A stretch of 64,000 nucleotides of DNA from Methanofollis ethanolicus (GCF_001571385.1 NZ_BCNW01000001.1:1240001-1304000); one strand, 5' to 3'. Positions 1 to 13,804 are shown, numbered from the stretch's first letter. Notes: generated by a model not told the origin, from the letters alone. Translations and numbers: made by a program.

Positions 1-121
1 GCATCTCCTCGACTCTAAAGTCCTCGGGTTCCTTCCGCAGGACGCCGCCGATCCCGGGCGTTTCCGTGGCGTACCATGATATCCCGAGGGTGTCCTCCAC
101 GGGATAGGGCGTGTGCATCAT
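1..121 (-). CDS. truD: tRNA pseudouridine synthase D, N-terminal part (runs off window)
   Basis: Forty N-terminal residues are visible before the window edge. They include GGVLRKEPEDFRVEEM, which matches the conserved start of TruD (substrate-binding stretch ending in the EDF-VEE motif). TruD makes pseudouridine 13 in tRNAs in the cytoplasm. The chosen ATG overlaps the TGA of the upstream pth2 gene in an ATGA arrangement, so the two are translationally coupled; a second ATG follows immediately. The pth2-truD pairing is common in euryarchaeotes. The catalytic aspartate lies outside the window. Confidence 0.85.
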   Translation of the reverse strand, partial: MMHTPYPVEDTLGISWYATETPGIGGVLRKEPEDFRVEEM

Positions 122-480
122 AGGAGTTGCAGCCCGCCGGTGATGCGGTCGAGGTCCTCGCTCTTCGCCGGGCCGAGGCCGAGGGCGGTGACGGTGCCGG
201 GCGGTATCTCGGTGAGCCCCGCGTCCTGTATGAGGGAACAGGGGATGCCGGCGGCTTCGGCCGCCATCTTCAGGGTGTGCAGGTCGCGCTCGCCCGGGAC
301 CTTCAGCGCCACCTTCTTCTGCCCCTCTGAGTACCACGCCTTCTTCGCCTCTTTTCCCGCGTGCTCGTAGGCGCCGATGGCGGCATGGGCCATCTGCACG
401 CACTTCTTGCCGCAACTCATCTTGACATCGGCCCTGATGACCAGGCACTGCTTCCACTTGAATACGGGCACTTCAGACAT
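118..480 (-). CDS. pth2: Peptidyl-tRNA hydrolase, archaeal/eukaryotic type (Pth2)
   Basis: A protein of 120 residues, the usual Pth2 length. It releases tRNA from peptidyl-tRNAs that drop off the ribosome. The N-terminal half carries the family signature KQCLVIRADVKMSCGKKCVQMAHAA, with the conserved lysines and the Q-AHA segment, and the C-terminal part has the GLGP core strand. The open frame continues upstream to 870, but that extension runs through repeat-rich intergenic DNA and looks non-coding. The ATG at 480 gives the family-length protein. It is followed directly by truD. Confidence 0.93.
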   Translation of the reverse strand: MSEVPVFKWKQCLVIRADVKMSCGKKCVQMAHAAIGAYEHAGKEAKKAWYSEGQKKVALKVPGERDLHTLKMAAEAAGIPCSLIQDAGLTEIPPGTVTALGLGPAKSEDLDRITGGLQLL

Positions 481-1029
481 CCTGATCTTGTTGGCGCGGC
501 GGAGCAATAAGCCATGACCATATCCCCAGACCTCTGGTGATTTTTGGGAAGAGGTGCCGATGGATCTGTCTGCCCCAACTCCGGAGAGAACTTCCACGAC
601 TGGACCGATGCCGGGGGGTTCACTCAAAAACCTACGTTTCGTGGCACATCGAAGATGTGCCAGAACCGGAAAATGCTCTGCATTTTCCGCTTTCTCAAGC
701 TCGCTCCGCTCGTATCTCCCTGGACCCCTACTCTGGATTGATCCAAAGAAAACAGAACAGAGATTCTGGAGAGGGGATTGCAGACCCCTGCCTATCCTAA
801 CACGGGGGACCGGGGGGCAACAACCCCCCGGAGGAATGCACTGATCCACTGCCTTCTCCATACAGGTCACCGGGGACTACGCCCCCGGTCCCCCACTCAA
901 GATTGGCTCCGGGAAGGCAAGCAGGAGAATGGAATGAAGAGGTCGATTGTCATCCTTCTCTCCATCCTTAGGGACGAATCCCATGTTTATAGTGACGTTC
1001 AAGTAGGGAGGGGGGCAGAGTAATTCTGC
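481..1029. other. Intergenic region with hairpin cluster and G/C palindrome, no gene seen
   Basis: About 550 bases without a credible gene. Bases 629-688 hold three consecutive short hairpins: AAAC/GTTT at 629-640, GGCACATC-GAA-GATGTGCC at 643-661 and GGAAAATG-N5-CATTTTCC at 668-688. Around 805-835 there is a G-run/C-run palindrome (GGGGGGCAACAACCCCCC). Both structures recur in the repeat nest at 26.9-28.1 kb, so this is probably repeat-derived DNA. Promoter elements for the reductase gene at 1030 would lie near its right end. Confidence 0.6.
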
Positions 1030-2199
1030 ATGTACGACGTTGCGGTGGTCGGGGCCGGGCCGACAGGGAGTGCGGCGGCGCGCGCCTGTGCGGAGGCGGG
1101 TCTCTCTGTCCTCTGCATCGAGGAACACGCATCACCAGGTTTTCCGGTCCAGTGCGCCGGTCTCCTCTCGGTCGAGGCCCTTGAAGAGTGCCGGGTTTCT
1201 GAGCGTCCGATCCTGAACAAGGTCAGCGGGGCAAGGATCGTCTCCAGCACCGGGACTGAACTCAGGTTCGACGCCGGAGTAACAAAGGCTCTGGTCGTCG
1301 ACCGCGCATGCCTCGACGCCGAGATGGCGGCGGCCGCAGCAGACGCCGGGGCCGAGTTCTGGCCGAAGACCGCCGTTGTCGGGAGAGAAGAAGGACGTCT
1401 TATGACCCGCGGGGCTTTCGGGAGAAGGGACGTCGAAGCGCGGCTGTATATCGCTGCAGACGGGCCGCGGGGCGGGATGGCGCGCATGCTCGGCATGGCG
1501 CGGTCGCCGGTCTATCTATCCGGCATCCAGGCCGACGTCCCCCTCGACATGGATGCCCGCTTCGTGGAAGTCCACCCCGCCGCCGCCCCGCAGTTCTTCG
1601 GCTGGGTGATCCCGACGGGCGAGGGCCGGGCACGGGTCGGCCTCTGCGGCATGCGCAACGTGAAGGAGGACTTTCAGAAGTTCGCCGGGCCGTACATGAC
1701 GAGTTGCACCCACCTTGTCACCGGCACAATCCCCCTCGGCCCGATGCCGCGGACGTACGGCCACCGGACTCTCTTTGTCGGCGACGCCGCGGGGCTTGCA
1801 AAGCCGACCTCGGGCGGCGGCGTCTATACGGGTGTGCGCTCGGCGCGGCACGCGGCCAGCGTCGCCCTCTCCTGCTGCGAGAGAGACGACTTTTCCGATG
1901 CCGCCCTCGCCGGGTACGAGCAGAAGTGGCAGGCCGACGTCGGCCGCGAACTCGCCCTCGGCATGCGTCTTTCCCGGCTGAGGCAGGAACTCTCCGCGGC
2001 GCAGACAGACGCTCTCATCGCAAAGATGGCCGACCCCGCGATCACCGACCTGATCGTGCGCTATGGCGATATGGACCGCCCCGGCATTCTTGCCCGCCGT
2101 CTTCTCACGAAACCATCCATCATTATGTCGCTTGGCACAATAGTCGGGCCTTCAGTACGCGCTTTTTTGAAAGAACTTGCAATCGGCGCGAATGGATAA
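1030..2199 (+). CDS. Geranylgeranyl reductase family flavoprotein (archaeal lipid saturation)
   Basis: 389 residues. The N-terminus has the FAD dinucleotide-binding fold GAGPTGSAAARACAEAG (residues 8-24). A second FAD motif, FVGDAAGLAKPTSGGGVYTG, lies near residues 239-258, and the family FFGWVIP motif is near residue 190. Members reduce the double bonds of geranylgeranyl chains in di-geranylgeranylglyceryl phospholipids to archaeol; some act on menaquinone or free isoprenyl diphosphates. Several paralogs usually occur per methanogen, so the exact substrate is inferred. The gene stands alone; the next gene has its own TATA box at 2202. Confidence 0.85.
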   Translation: MYDVAVVGAGPTGSAAARACAEAGLSVLCIEEHASPGFPVQCAGLLSVEALEECRVSERPILNKVSGARIVSSTGTELRFDAGVTKALVVDRACLDAEMAAAAADAGAEFWPKTAVVGREEGRLMTRGAFGRRDVEARLYIAADGPRGGMARMLGMARSPVYLSGIQADVPLDMDARFVEVHPAAAPQFFGWVIPTGEGRARVGLCGMRNVKEDFQKFAGPYMTSCTHLVTGTIPLGPMPRTYGHRTLFVGDAAGLAKPTSGGGVYTGVRSARHAASVALSCCERDDFSDAALAGYEQKWQADVGRELALGMRLSRLRQELSAAQTDALIAKMADPAITDLIVRYGDMDRPGILARRLLTKPSIIMSLGTIVGPSVRAFLKELAIGANG

Positions 2200-2201
2200 T
2201 A

Positions 2202-2209
2202 CTTATATC
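2202..2209 (+). promoter_or_regulatory. TATA box for the cbiMNOQ operon
   Basis: CTTATATC lies in an otherwise G+C-rich gap. A start site about 25 bases downstream would fall near 2230-2236, just before the ATG at 2239. This argues for a leaderless or nearly leaderless mRNA and against the in-frame ATG at 2230. Confidence 0.5.
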
Positions 2210-2238
2210 CTGTAACGTGCTACTGAAGTATGGTCACC

Positions 2239-2877
2239 ATGCACATTCCAGACGTCTTTATTCCCCTCTGGCAGAGCGCCATTTACTGGGTCATTGCTCT
2301 GATATTCGTCGGCCTCGCCTTGAGGTGGGCACGGAACGAACTCGACGACGAGAAAGTGCCTCTCATCGCCGTCCTTGCCGCCGGGATCTTCGCCATCCAG
2401 GCATTCAACCTCCCGGTCGGCATGGGAACAACAGGCCACCTTGTCGGCGGGGCCCTTGCGGCAATCCTCCTCGGCTCCCCCTATGCCGCGGTCTTCATCC
2501 TCACCCTCGTGCTCCTTGTCCAGGGTGTTGTCTTCGGGGACGGCGGACTCACGACAATGGGCGCCAACATCATCAACATGGGCGTCATCGGTGGGTTCGT
2601 CGGTTTCTACACCTACAAAGGAGTGATGGGCATTGCGGGGAACACCTACCTCTCCGCAGGCATCGCCGCCTGGTTCGCCTGCGTCATCCCGGCACTTGCA
2701 GCGTCAGTCGAGATGTTCCTCGCGGGCACCTTCCCTCTCGTCGAGGGCATGATCGCGATGGGCACCTACCATGCGGCTATCGGGATCATCGAGGCCATCA
2801 TCACGGCAGGCGCGATCTACCTCATCGCCTCGGCGCGGCCTGACCTCATGAAGACAGTCGAGGGGGTGGCGGTATAA
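2239..2877 (+). CDS. cbiM: CbiM/NikM-type substrate-specific component of ECF cobalt/nickel importer
   Basis: About 212 residues, strongly hydrophobic with some seven membrane segments. It begins MHIPD, the hallmark of CbiM/NikM, in which the N-terminal amine and His2 help bind the metal. For that reason the ATG at 2239 is preferred over the in-frame ATG at 2230, and the TATA box position agrees. The conserved GTTGHLVGGALAAILLG and FGDGGLTTMGANIINMG segments are present. It is the metal-binding S component of an energy-coupling factor transporter encoded with the next three genes. Cobalt (corrinoids) and nickel (F430, hydrogenases) are both needed by methanogens, and the metal cannot be decided from sequence alone. 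Confidence 0.92.
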   Translation: MHIPDVFIPLWQSAIYWVIALIFVGLALRWARNELDDEKVPLIAVLAAGIFAIQAFNLPVGMGTTGHLVGGALAAILLGSPYAAVFILTLVLLVQGVVFGDGGLTTMGANIINMGVIGGFVGFYTYKGVMGIAGNTYLSAGIAAWFACVIPALAASVEMFLAGTFPLVEGMIAMGTYHAAIGIIEAIITAGAIYLIASARPDLMKTVEGVAV

Positions 2878-3209
2878 TGGAGACAAAGCAGTTCGTCGCC
2901 CTCGGAGTCGTCGTTGCCATCCTGATCGGCGTCACCGCCGTCTTCTTTGCCGCGGGCGACCCCGACGGCCTGGAGAGCACGGCCCTTGTCGTCCAGGGCG
3001 TGAAGGAGCTCACCGGCCCCTCCCCTGAAGATGGAGATGCCGAGGCAATCGGTGCCGGCACTTTCGAGTACGAAGCTCCCATGCCCGACTATTCAATGGG
3101 AGAGGACGCCGGCAAGATGGGTGAGGTCATCGCCGTCGTCGTCGGCATCTTCCTTGCCCTGCTCCTCGTCCTCGGTGCCGGCAAGGCAGTCACTGCCTCA
3201 AAACACTGA
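2877..3209 (+). CDS. cbiN: CbiN/NikN-like PDGLE-domain component of the ECF metal importer
   Basis: 110 residues: an N-terminal membrane segment (residues 6-26), the diagnostic PDGLE motif at 29-33, an extracellular loop, and a second membrane segment near 80-102. This is the small accessory subunit needed with CbiM for metal uptake. The start codon overlaps the last base of the cbiM stop codon, giving tight coupling. An oligo-T run at 3219-3226 separates it from cbiO by 33 bases, so transcript levels may step down there. Confidence 0.88.
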   Translation: METKQFVALGVVVAILIGVTAVFFAAGDPDGLESTALVVQGVKELTGPSPEDGDAEAIGAGTFEYEAPMPDYSMGEDAGKMGEVIAVVVGIFLALLLVLGAGKAVTASKH

Positions 3210-3218
3210 CTCTATATC

Positions 3219-3226
3219 TTTTTTTT
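3219..3226 (+). terminator. Oligo-T run between cbiN and cbiO
   Basis: Eight consecutive T residues follow the cbiN stop codon. In archaea oligo-T is sufficient to weaken or end transcription. Whether it reads through into cbiOQ is unknown. Confidence 0.35.
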
Positions 3227-3242
3227 ACCAAACAGGATACTG

Positions 3243-4076
3243 ATGCACATTATCGAGACCCGCAACCTCACCTTCGCCTACCCGAACCGGCCCCCGGCCC
3301 TGAACAACGTGGACTTCATCGCCGGCAGGAAAGCACGGATCGCGGTGATCGGTGCGAACGGCGCGGGAAAGAGCACCCTCTTCAAGCACCTCAACGGCAT
3401 CCTGAAGCCGACGTCGGGCGAGGTGCTCATCCACGGCGAACCCATCACGAAGGCGAACCAGAGGGAAGTGCGCAAGATGGTCGGCATCGTCTTCCAGAAC
3501 CCTGACGACCAGGTCTTCGCGCCGACGGTCGAGCAGGACATCGCCTTCGGGCCGACAAATCTGGGTCTCGACGAGGAGACGATCCACCATCGGGTGGAGA
3601 GCGCAATCCGCCTCCTCGGTCTCGACGAGATGCGCGACCGCCCGCCCCACCAGCTCTCCGGCGGGGAGAAGAAGCGCGTCGCCATTGCCGGCATCCTGGC
3701 CATGGAGCCCCAGGTGCTCGTCCTCGACGAACCGACGGCGGGGCTCGACCCGCAGGGTGTCGCCGACCTCATCTCCTTTATCAACACCCTGCCCGAGCGT
3801 TTCGGCATGACGGTGATCTTCTCCACCCACCACCTCGACCTGGTGCCAGAACTGGCCGACTATGTCTATGTGATGGACCGCGGCACCGTCGTGGAGAAGG
3901 GGACCGTGCCTGAGATCTTCTCGCAGGCCGACCTCCTGACGCGGACCCGCCTCGATATACCGGTGCTCCAGAGGCTGATACGGTCCCTGCGCGAGGCCGG
4001 CGTCTCTCTCGACGAGGGCTACACCTATGCCGAGGTCGAGGCGGCGTTCCTCTCCGCATACCGGGGGAGGCCATGA
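3243..4076 (+). CDS. cbiO: Energy-coupling factor ATPase CbiO
   Basis: 277 residues with all ABC ATPase motifs: Walker A GANGAGKST (37-45), Q-loop FQNPDDQVFAPTVEQDIAFGP typical of CbiO, signature LSGGEKKRVAIAG, Walker B LVLDEPTAGLDP and the switch histidine in STHHLDLV. It powers the CbiMNQ cobalt/nickel importer from the cytoplasmic face. Its TGA overlaps the ATG of cbiQ (ATGA). Confidence 0.95.
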   Translation: MHIIETRNLTFAYPNRPPALNNVDFIAGRKARIAVIGANGAGKSTLFKHLNGILKPTSGEVLIHGEPITKANQREVRKMVGIVFQNPDDQVFAPTVEQDIAFGPTNLGLDEETIHHRVESAIRLLGLDEMRDRPPHQLSGGEKKRVAIAGILAMEPQVLVLDEPTAGLDPQGVADLISFINTLPERFGMTVIFSTHHLDLVPELADYVYVMDRGTVVEKGTVPEIFSQADLLTRTRLDIPVLQRLIRSLREAGVSLDEGYTYAEVEAAFLSAYRGRP

Positions 4077-4885
4077 TCGAGGAACTCTTCGCGATCGAGC
4101 AGGTGGCGCAGGGGACAAGCATGGTCCACCGCTGCGACGCACGAGTGAAGATCCTCATCGTCTTCGCCTTCATCATCGCCACCGTCGCATTCCCGTACAC
4201 GACCGGGGTCTACCTTCCCTGTGCCGTCTTCCTGGCATTCTTCGCGGGCCTCTGGGCACTCTCCCGGATCTCCCCGAAAGAATACTTCAAGCGCCTGCTC
4301 CTGGTCCTGCCCTTCGGCTTCTTCCTCATCGTCTTCCAGATCTTCTTCACCAACCCGCACTACGCCGAGTTTCACCCCCTCGTCCCCCTCCCCCTCGGCA
4401 TCGCGATCTATGCCGAGTCCGTGGAGTTCGCCTCCATCCTCGCGGCAAAGTTCCTGGTCTGCATCTCCTTCATCATCCTGCTCTCGTCCACGACGACGAT
4501 GCAGGGCATGCTCGAAGGTGCCGGGCGCCTCGGCCTCCCGTCCGAGTTCACCCTCATCCTGGGGATGATGATCCGCTATCTCTTCCTCTTCGGGAGAATG
4601 TACGTGCGGGTCAACGCGGCCCTCCAGACCAGATGCTTCGACGCCCTCGACCGTACCCTGCCCCACCGCTACCGCCTGAAGATGCTCGCCTACGAGGTCG
4701 GAACGATCTTCATCAGGTCCTTCGAGCAGGGGGAACGGACCTACACGAGCATGCTCTGCCGCGGCTATGGGAAGGACTCCCGCCTCCTCATCACGAAAAA
4801 ACCGTTGAAGGTGGTCGAATGGGCGTTTCTTGCCGGAACGTTCGCCCTCATCATCGCCACCTCGACCCTTACGTGGCTTGTCTGA
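4073..4885 (+). CDS. cbiQ: ECF transporter transmembrane T-component CbiQ
   Basis: 270 residues with about five membrane segments (near 22-40, 45-65, 75-95, 115-135 and a C-terminal one at 248-268). The cytoplasmic coupling region contains arginine-rich helices, including QGERTYTSMLCRGYG, which fits the A-R-G coupling motif of EcfT/CbiQ proteins. It links the ATPase CbiO to CbiM/CbiN. The start overlaps the cbiO stop. It is the last gene of the cbiMNOQ unit. Confidence 0.93.
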   Translation: MIEELFAIEQVAQGTSMVHRCDARVKILIVFAFIIATVAFPYTTGVYLPCAVFLAFFAGLWALSRISPKEYFKRLLLVLPFGFFLIVFQIFFTNPHYAEFHPLVPLPLGIAIYAESVEFASILAAKFLVCISFIILLSSTTTMQGMLEGAGRLGLPSEFTLILGMMIRYLFLFGRMYVRVNAALQTRCFDALDRTLPHRYRLKMLAYEVGTIFIRSFEQGERTYTSMLCRGYGKDSRLLITKKPLKVVEWAFLAGTFALIIATSTLTWLV

Positions 4886-4962
4886 AGGCGAGGGCACAGA
4901 ATCCGGGGTAGTGCGGGCCCCCCGGTGATACTTTTTTCTGGGAGGAGACCCATCTCCCTTCC

Positions 4963-5271
4963 ATGGAGAGCAAATTCGGCAGAGGCTTTGTGATCCCCCT
5001 GGTGGCGCTCGCCCGGCATGTCTCCCTCCCCCCCGAGCAGGCCTTCTACGGGGCGGCCGACCACCTCGACGAACTGATCGTGCCCGCACAGTTTGCCGGC
5101 ACGCAGGTGGACGCCCTTATCGAGCAGTTGAGAAAGCGCGTCATCTGGCACCAGCCCGGTACGATGGACAGGGAAGACGCCGAGGAGGTCAAAAGAATTC
5201 TCAGGCACCTGCTTGTCGAGGTCGACCGCTCCCTCGGAATCGCCGACCCGCAGGTCGGGACATACGACTGA
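4963..5271 (+). CDS. Small conserved-looking protein of unknown function
   Basis: 102 residues, soluble, with no membrane segment or known motif that I recognise. Codon use (C/G at third positions) is like the neighbours, and the frame is closed by a TGA followed by a T-rich patch, so it is probably a real gene. The ATG at 4963 follows a GGAGGAGACC purine stretch about 20 bases upstream. It lies between the metal importer and gyrB without overlapping either. I assign no function. Confidence 0.65.
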   Translation: MESKFGRGFVIPLVALARHVSLPPEQAFYGAADHLDELIVPAQFAGTQVDALIEQLRKRVIWHQPGTMDREDAEEVKRILRHLLVEVDRSLGIADPQVGTYD

Positions 5272-5338
5272 AACCTTTTTGCCGGGCTGTGATGGCACCC
5301 CCTCCCGGAAAGAGATCGTGTATTTTCGAGTACCTTAA

Positions 5339-9830
<4,492 letters not shown>

Positions 9831-9835
9831 TCTTC

Positions 9836-9842
9836 TTTTTTT
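9836..9842 (+). terminator. Oligo-T terminator after gyrA
   Basis: A run of seven T residues (preceded by TCTTC) lies 5 bases after the gyrA stop codon and before the CRISPR array. It probably ends the gyrBA transcript. Confidence 0.45.
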
Positions 9843-9888
9843 GTGGCGGGGAAGAGATCGCCCCGATGGGAGAGAGGGTGTAGAAGAT

Positions 9889-12800
9889 TGTTGTATCCCC
9901 ACGCGTGTGGGGAACACTCCACGGTGCTCTAGGGAGCTGCAGACCCGGTCGGTTCATCCCCACGCGTGTGGGGAACACCTGTTTCTGCTGCAGAGAGGCG
10001 GCGAGGGGGGCGGTTCATCCCCACGCGTGTGGGGAACACTGATCGCGAGTTGATGATCCGAGGCAAACGCACGGTTCATCCCCACGCGTGTGGGGAACAC
10101 GCCAGTAAAAGGGTTGTCGGGGGTGCTCTCACCGGTTCATCCCCACGCGTGTGGGGAACACAGCCTGGTAACTCTTGCCCCGGCGTCAGGAGACGGTTCA
10201 TCCCCACGCGTGTGGGGAACACAGAAATTCGACAGTGCCGGGGAGTTCCACGATCGGTTCATCCCCACGCGTGTGGGGAACACCGATGGGGTCGGCCTAC
10301 TCGACTGTTCGATCACGGTTCATCCCCACGCGTGTGGGGAACACCGAATCGATGCGTTTTCTGCACCGATATTCTCCGGTTCATCCCCACGCGTGTGGGG
10401 AACACCGAATCGATGCGTTTTCTGCACCGATATTCTCCGGTTCATCCCCACGCGTGTGGGGAACACAAGAAGCTGCGGCCGACCCGCGTCGGCGGCCTCG
10501 GTTCATCCCCACGCGTGTGGGGAACACTAAGTATCAGAATCTCTTACTTTAATCATATACGGTTCATCCCCACGCGTGTGGGGAACACTTTGCAGAAAAC
10601 AATTATCGCGTGTTTCTGCTCGGTTCATCCCCACGCGTGTGGGGAACACCTCTCGTTCGTGACTCCCCGGAAAAACTGCTACGGTTCATCCCCACGCGTG
10701 TGGGGAACACGGGCTACGGGGTTGTTCGATTTCTGATCCGCCCGGTTCATCCCCACGCGTGTGGGGAACACCGGAGCGAGGGCGACTTTTTGCCGACCCT
10801 CGCCGGTTCATCCCCACGCGTGTGGGGAACACCGCCGCCGACGCCCCCGCATACGACGAGATTGCGGTTCATCCCCACGCGTGTGGGGAACACTGTAGTC
10901 GTAACCCCGCCGACCGTTGGCGATCCGGTTCATCCCCACGCGTGTGGGGAACACATTCGCTTCCAGGATGGTATATCGATCGTTGACGGTTCATCCCCAC
11001 GCGTGTGGGGAACACGAGATAGGATCTTGTTTTTCGGGTTTGTTTGACGGTTCATCCCCACGCGTGTGGGGAACACATGAATAGCGAGTCTGTAAGGCAG
11101 GTACCCCACGGTTCATCCCCACGCGTGTGGGGAACACGCAACAAACAATATCGGACTCGGGTTTATCGGCGGTTCATCCCCACGCGTGTGGGGAACACAC
11201 GGGCCATCCTGGAGCAGACCCCCTGAATCCCGGTTCATCCCCACGCGTGTGGGGAACACACTAAAAAACCCGATAGACAATGGCTGGCGACCGGTTCATC
11301 CCCACGCGTGTGGGGAACACTTTCTGGTTCCGTCGCGGTCGCGCCTGTTCTGACGGTTCATCCCCACGCGTGTGGGGAACACCCATCGCCGCATGCCACG
11401 CCCGGGTGCGGCCTCGGTTCATCCCCACGCGTGTGGGGAACACACCGTCCGGGCGCTCGGCCATGCGATCAGCGCCGGTTCATCCCCACGCGTGTGGGGA
11501 ACACTACCGGCACCACGGCCGCGAGACCGCGTACACCGGTTCATCCCCACGCGTGTGGGGAACACTCCTCCGGGGGGATGCTCTCGGTCTCCTGGTTCGG
11601 TTCATCCCCACGCGTGTGGGGAACACGCGCGTCCACCTGGAACGGCTCGATGGAGGATCGGTTCATCCCCACGCGTGTGGGGAACACCGGGGCGGAGAAT
11701 CTGAGGGTTGCGATTGCATCGGTTCATCCCCACGCGTGTGGGGAACACCGCGAGAAAATTGAGACTCTAAACTCGGTAATCGGTTCATCCCCACGCGTGT
11801 GGGGAACACTATTACTACCGGCGCAGTGGCCGCGCTTGTGTCGGTTCATCCCCACGCGTGTGGGGAACACGAAAACCACCGAGGTAACAGTTGGAGGAGA
11901 ATCGGTTCATCCCCACGCGTGTGGGGAACACGCAGACAAAGGAATTCGCTACAACCTACGGGGCGGTTCATCCCCACGCGTGTGGGGAACACCAAAGGCG
12001 ATGAAATCCTCGAAGGAGATGGACAGGTTCATCCCCACGCGTGTGGGGAACACTCGATAATGAGAACGGATGTTGAATTATATGGCGGTTCATCCCCACG
12101 CGTGTGGGGAACACATTTGTAGTATTATCGATTTTCTCGATTGCCTCGGTTCATCCCCACGCGTGTGGGGAACACGATCCCACTGGTATGGTCCGAATTT
12201 GCAAAGTAGGTTCATCCCCACGCGTGTGGGGAACACCACGCGAGGCATTGATGCTATTTAAACAATTGCGGTTCATCCCCACGCGTGTGGGGAACACGTC
12301 GCTTAGAGTAATCAAGTCCTTATAGGTCACGGTTCATCCCCACGCGTGTGGGGAACACACCACCGAAACGAATACCAGATAGCACGCGCGCGGTTCATCC
12401 CCACGCGTGTGGGGAACACCCGAATAAACCTAAGAACGTCGTCAGAAATGCCGGTTCATCCCCACGCGTGTGGGGAACACCCGGAAATAGCAGACCCTGC
12501 AGCGCAGCTCATCGGTTCATCCCCACGCGTGTGGGGAACACCGTAGTCGAAAGCGGAAGGAAACTACCGACCGCGGTTCATCCCCACGCGTGTGGGGAAC
12601 ACTTGTTCTCGAACGCGGTGCGCGACTCGGCTTCCGGTTCATCCCCACGCGTGTGGGGAACACATGCCGATTTGGCCGACGATTTTCTGATATATCGGTT
12701 CATCCCCACGCGTGTGGGGAACACCTACGGGTGTTGTGAAAATCTGGTGGGAAAATCGGTTCATCCCCACGCGTGTGGGGAACACCTCGAAATTGTTGAA

Positions 12801-13638
12801 CACGGCGTCCACGCGCTCGGTTCATCCCCACGCGTGTGGGGAACACCACACCCACCAACATTCAGGACACGTCTGCCGCGGTTCATCCCCACGCGTGTGG
12901 GGAACACCCCATCAGAGAGCAGCGAATCCATCAGGAAATCGGTTCATCCCCACGCGTGTGGGGAACACGAAACGGCGGACCAATCAGACTTATGAAAGCG
13001 GGGTTCATCCCCACGCGTGTGGGGAACACCTCGGGCAAGACAGACGATCCCAAATATTTACCGGTTCATCCCCACGCGTGTGGGGAACACGCGGTAGAGG
13101 TCAGAAATGGTGTAGGCGATCTCGGTTCATCCCCACGCGTGTGGGGAACACCATAGCGCCAACGCTCATGCGTGCGCTGTATTCGGTTCATCCCCACGCG
13201 TGTGGGGAACACGTAACCTCGGCGCCGGTGATCTGGTCGGACACGGTTCATCCCCACGCGTGTGGGGAACACAACACCGTGGCAGTGGGCGGGACACGAA
13301 TGACCGGTTCATCCCCACGCGTGTGGGGAACACTTCGGCGCCACCTCCGCCACCATGGGCATGATCGGTTCATCCCCACGCGTGTGGGGAACACGACCGC
13401 GGGCCTCGATGTCTACTCCGGCAAGGCGGTTCATCCCCACGCGTGTGGGGAACACTCCGTCGATGCGCTCGACGTAGCCGTCAGACTCGGTTCATCCCCA
13501 CGCGTGTGGGGAACACGATACGCTCGGATACCTGCAAACCTCTATAGTCGGTTCATCCCCACGCGTGTGGGGAACACGTGATCGGGTGACTCATGTCCTT
13601 CCGGTACACCGGTTCATCCCCACGCGTGTGGGGAACAC
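9889..13638 (-). CRISPR. Type I-E-like CRISPR array, 62 repeats and 61 spacers
   Basis: By reading each repeat end I count 62 copies of a 29-bp repeat with a 61-bp period. Its core is the imperfect palindrome CCCCACGCGTGTGGGG followed by AACAC. Spacers are 32 bp except one of 33 (11321-11353) and one of 31 (13213-13243). The repeat is the reverse complement form of the E. coli-type I-E repeat, so the crRNA-sense strand is minus, with predicted 5' handle AUGAACCG. The copy at 9889-9917 is degenerate in its first bases, as expected for the old trailer end. The leader should therefore be at the right end (13639 on). Spacers 10345-10376 and 10406-10437 are identical. No cas gene is found anywhere in the window, so the interference machinery must be encoded elsewhere. 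Confidence 0.98.
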
Positions 13639-13804
13639 TCTTCTCCTTATCATTCCCGGAAGGGTTATTCCTTCCGACACATCCCCCGTCCCCGACGACC
13701 GGCGAGAGAAAACCCCCGCCTCACCCCGACATTTTTCCTCCGGCACGAAGAACATTCTGGTCCGGCACCGCCACCCTTTTCCCCCCTCCCGCCGAGGACA
13801 CCGC
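13639..13804 (-). promoter_or_regulatory. Probable CRISPR leader region with palindrome
   Basis: The leader end of the array inferred from repeat orientation is here, squeezed between the last perfect repeat and the YjbQ-family gene. GGAAGG-GTTATT-CCTTCC at 13657-13674 is a perfect 6-bp dyad that could bind a leader protein or mark an integration-host site. The stretch is not as A+T-rich as most leaders. The minus-strand promoter must lie within it or inside the start of the divergent gene. Confidence 0.4.

Noticed and set aside
481-870. Upstream extension of Pth2 in the same frame
   Set aside because: It runs through hairpin and palindrome repeats and doubles the normal family length; the ATG at 480 fits Pth2.
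1308-2843. 511-codon plus frame overlapping the reductase and cbiM
   Set aside because: The product is arginine/histidine-rich and unlike a protein, and the overlapped genes are clear.
13639-13804. A second CRISPR-type repeat or cas remnant beyond the array
   Set aside because: Only a short GGAAGG/CCTTCC dyad is present, with no repeat copy or cas-like frame.
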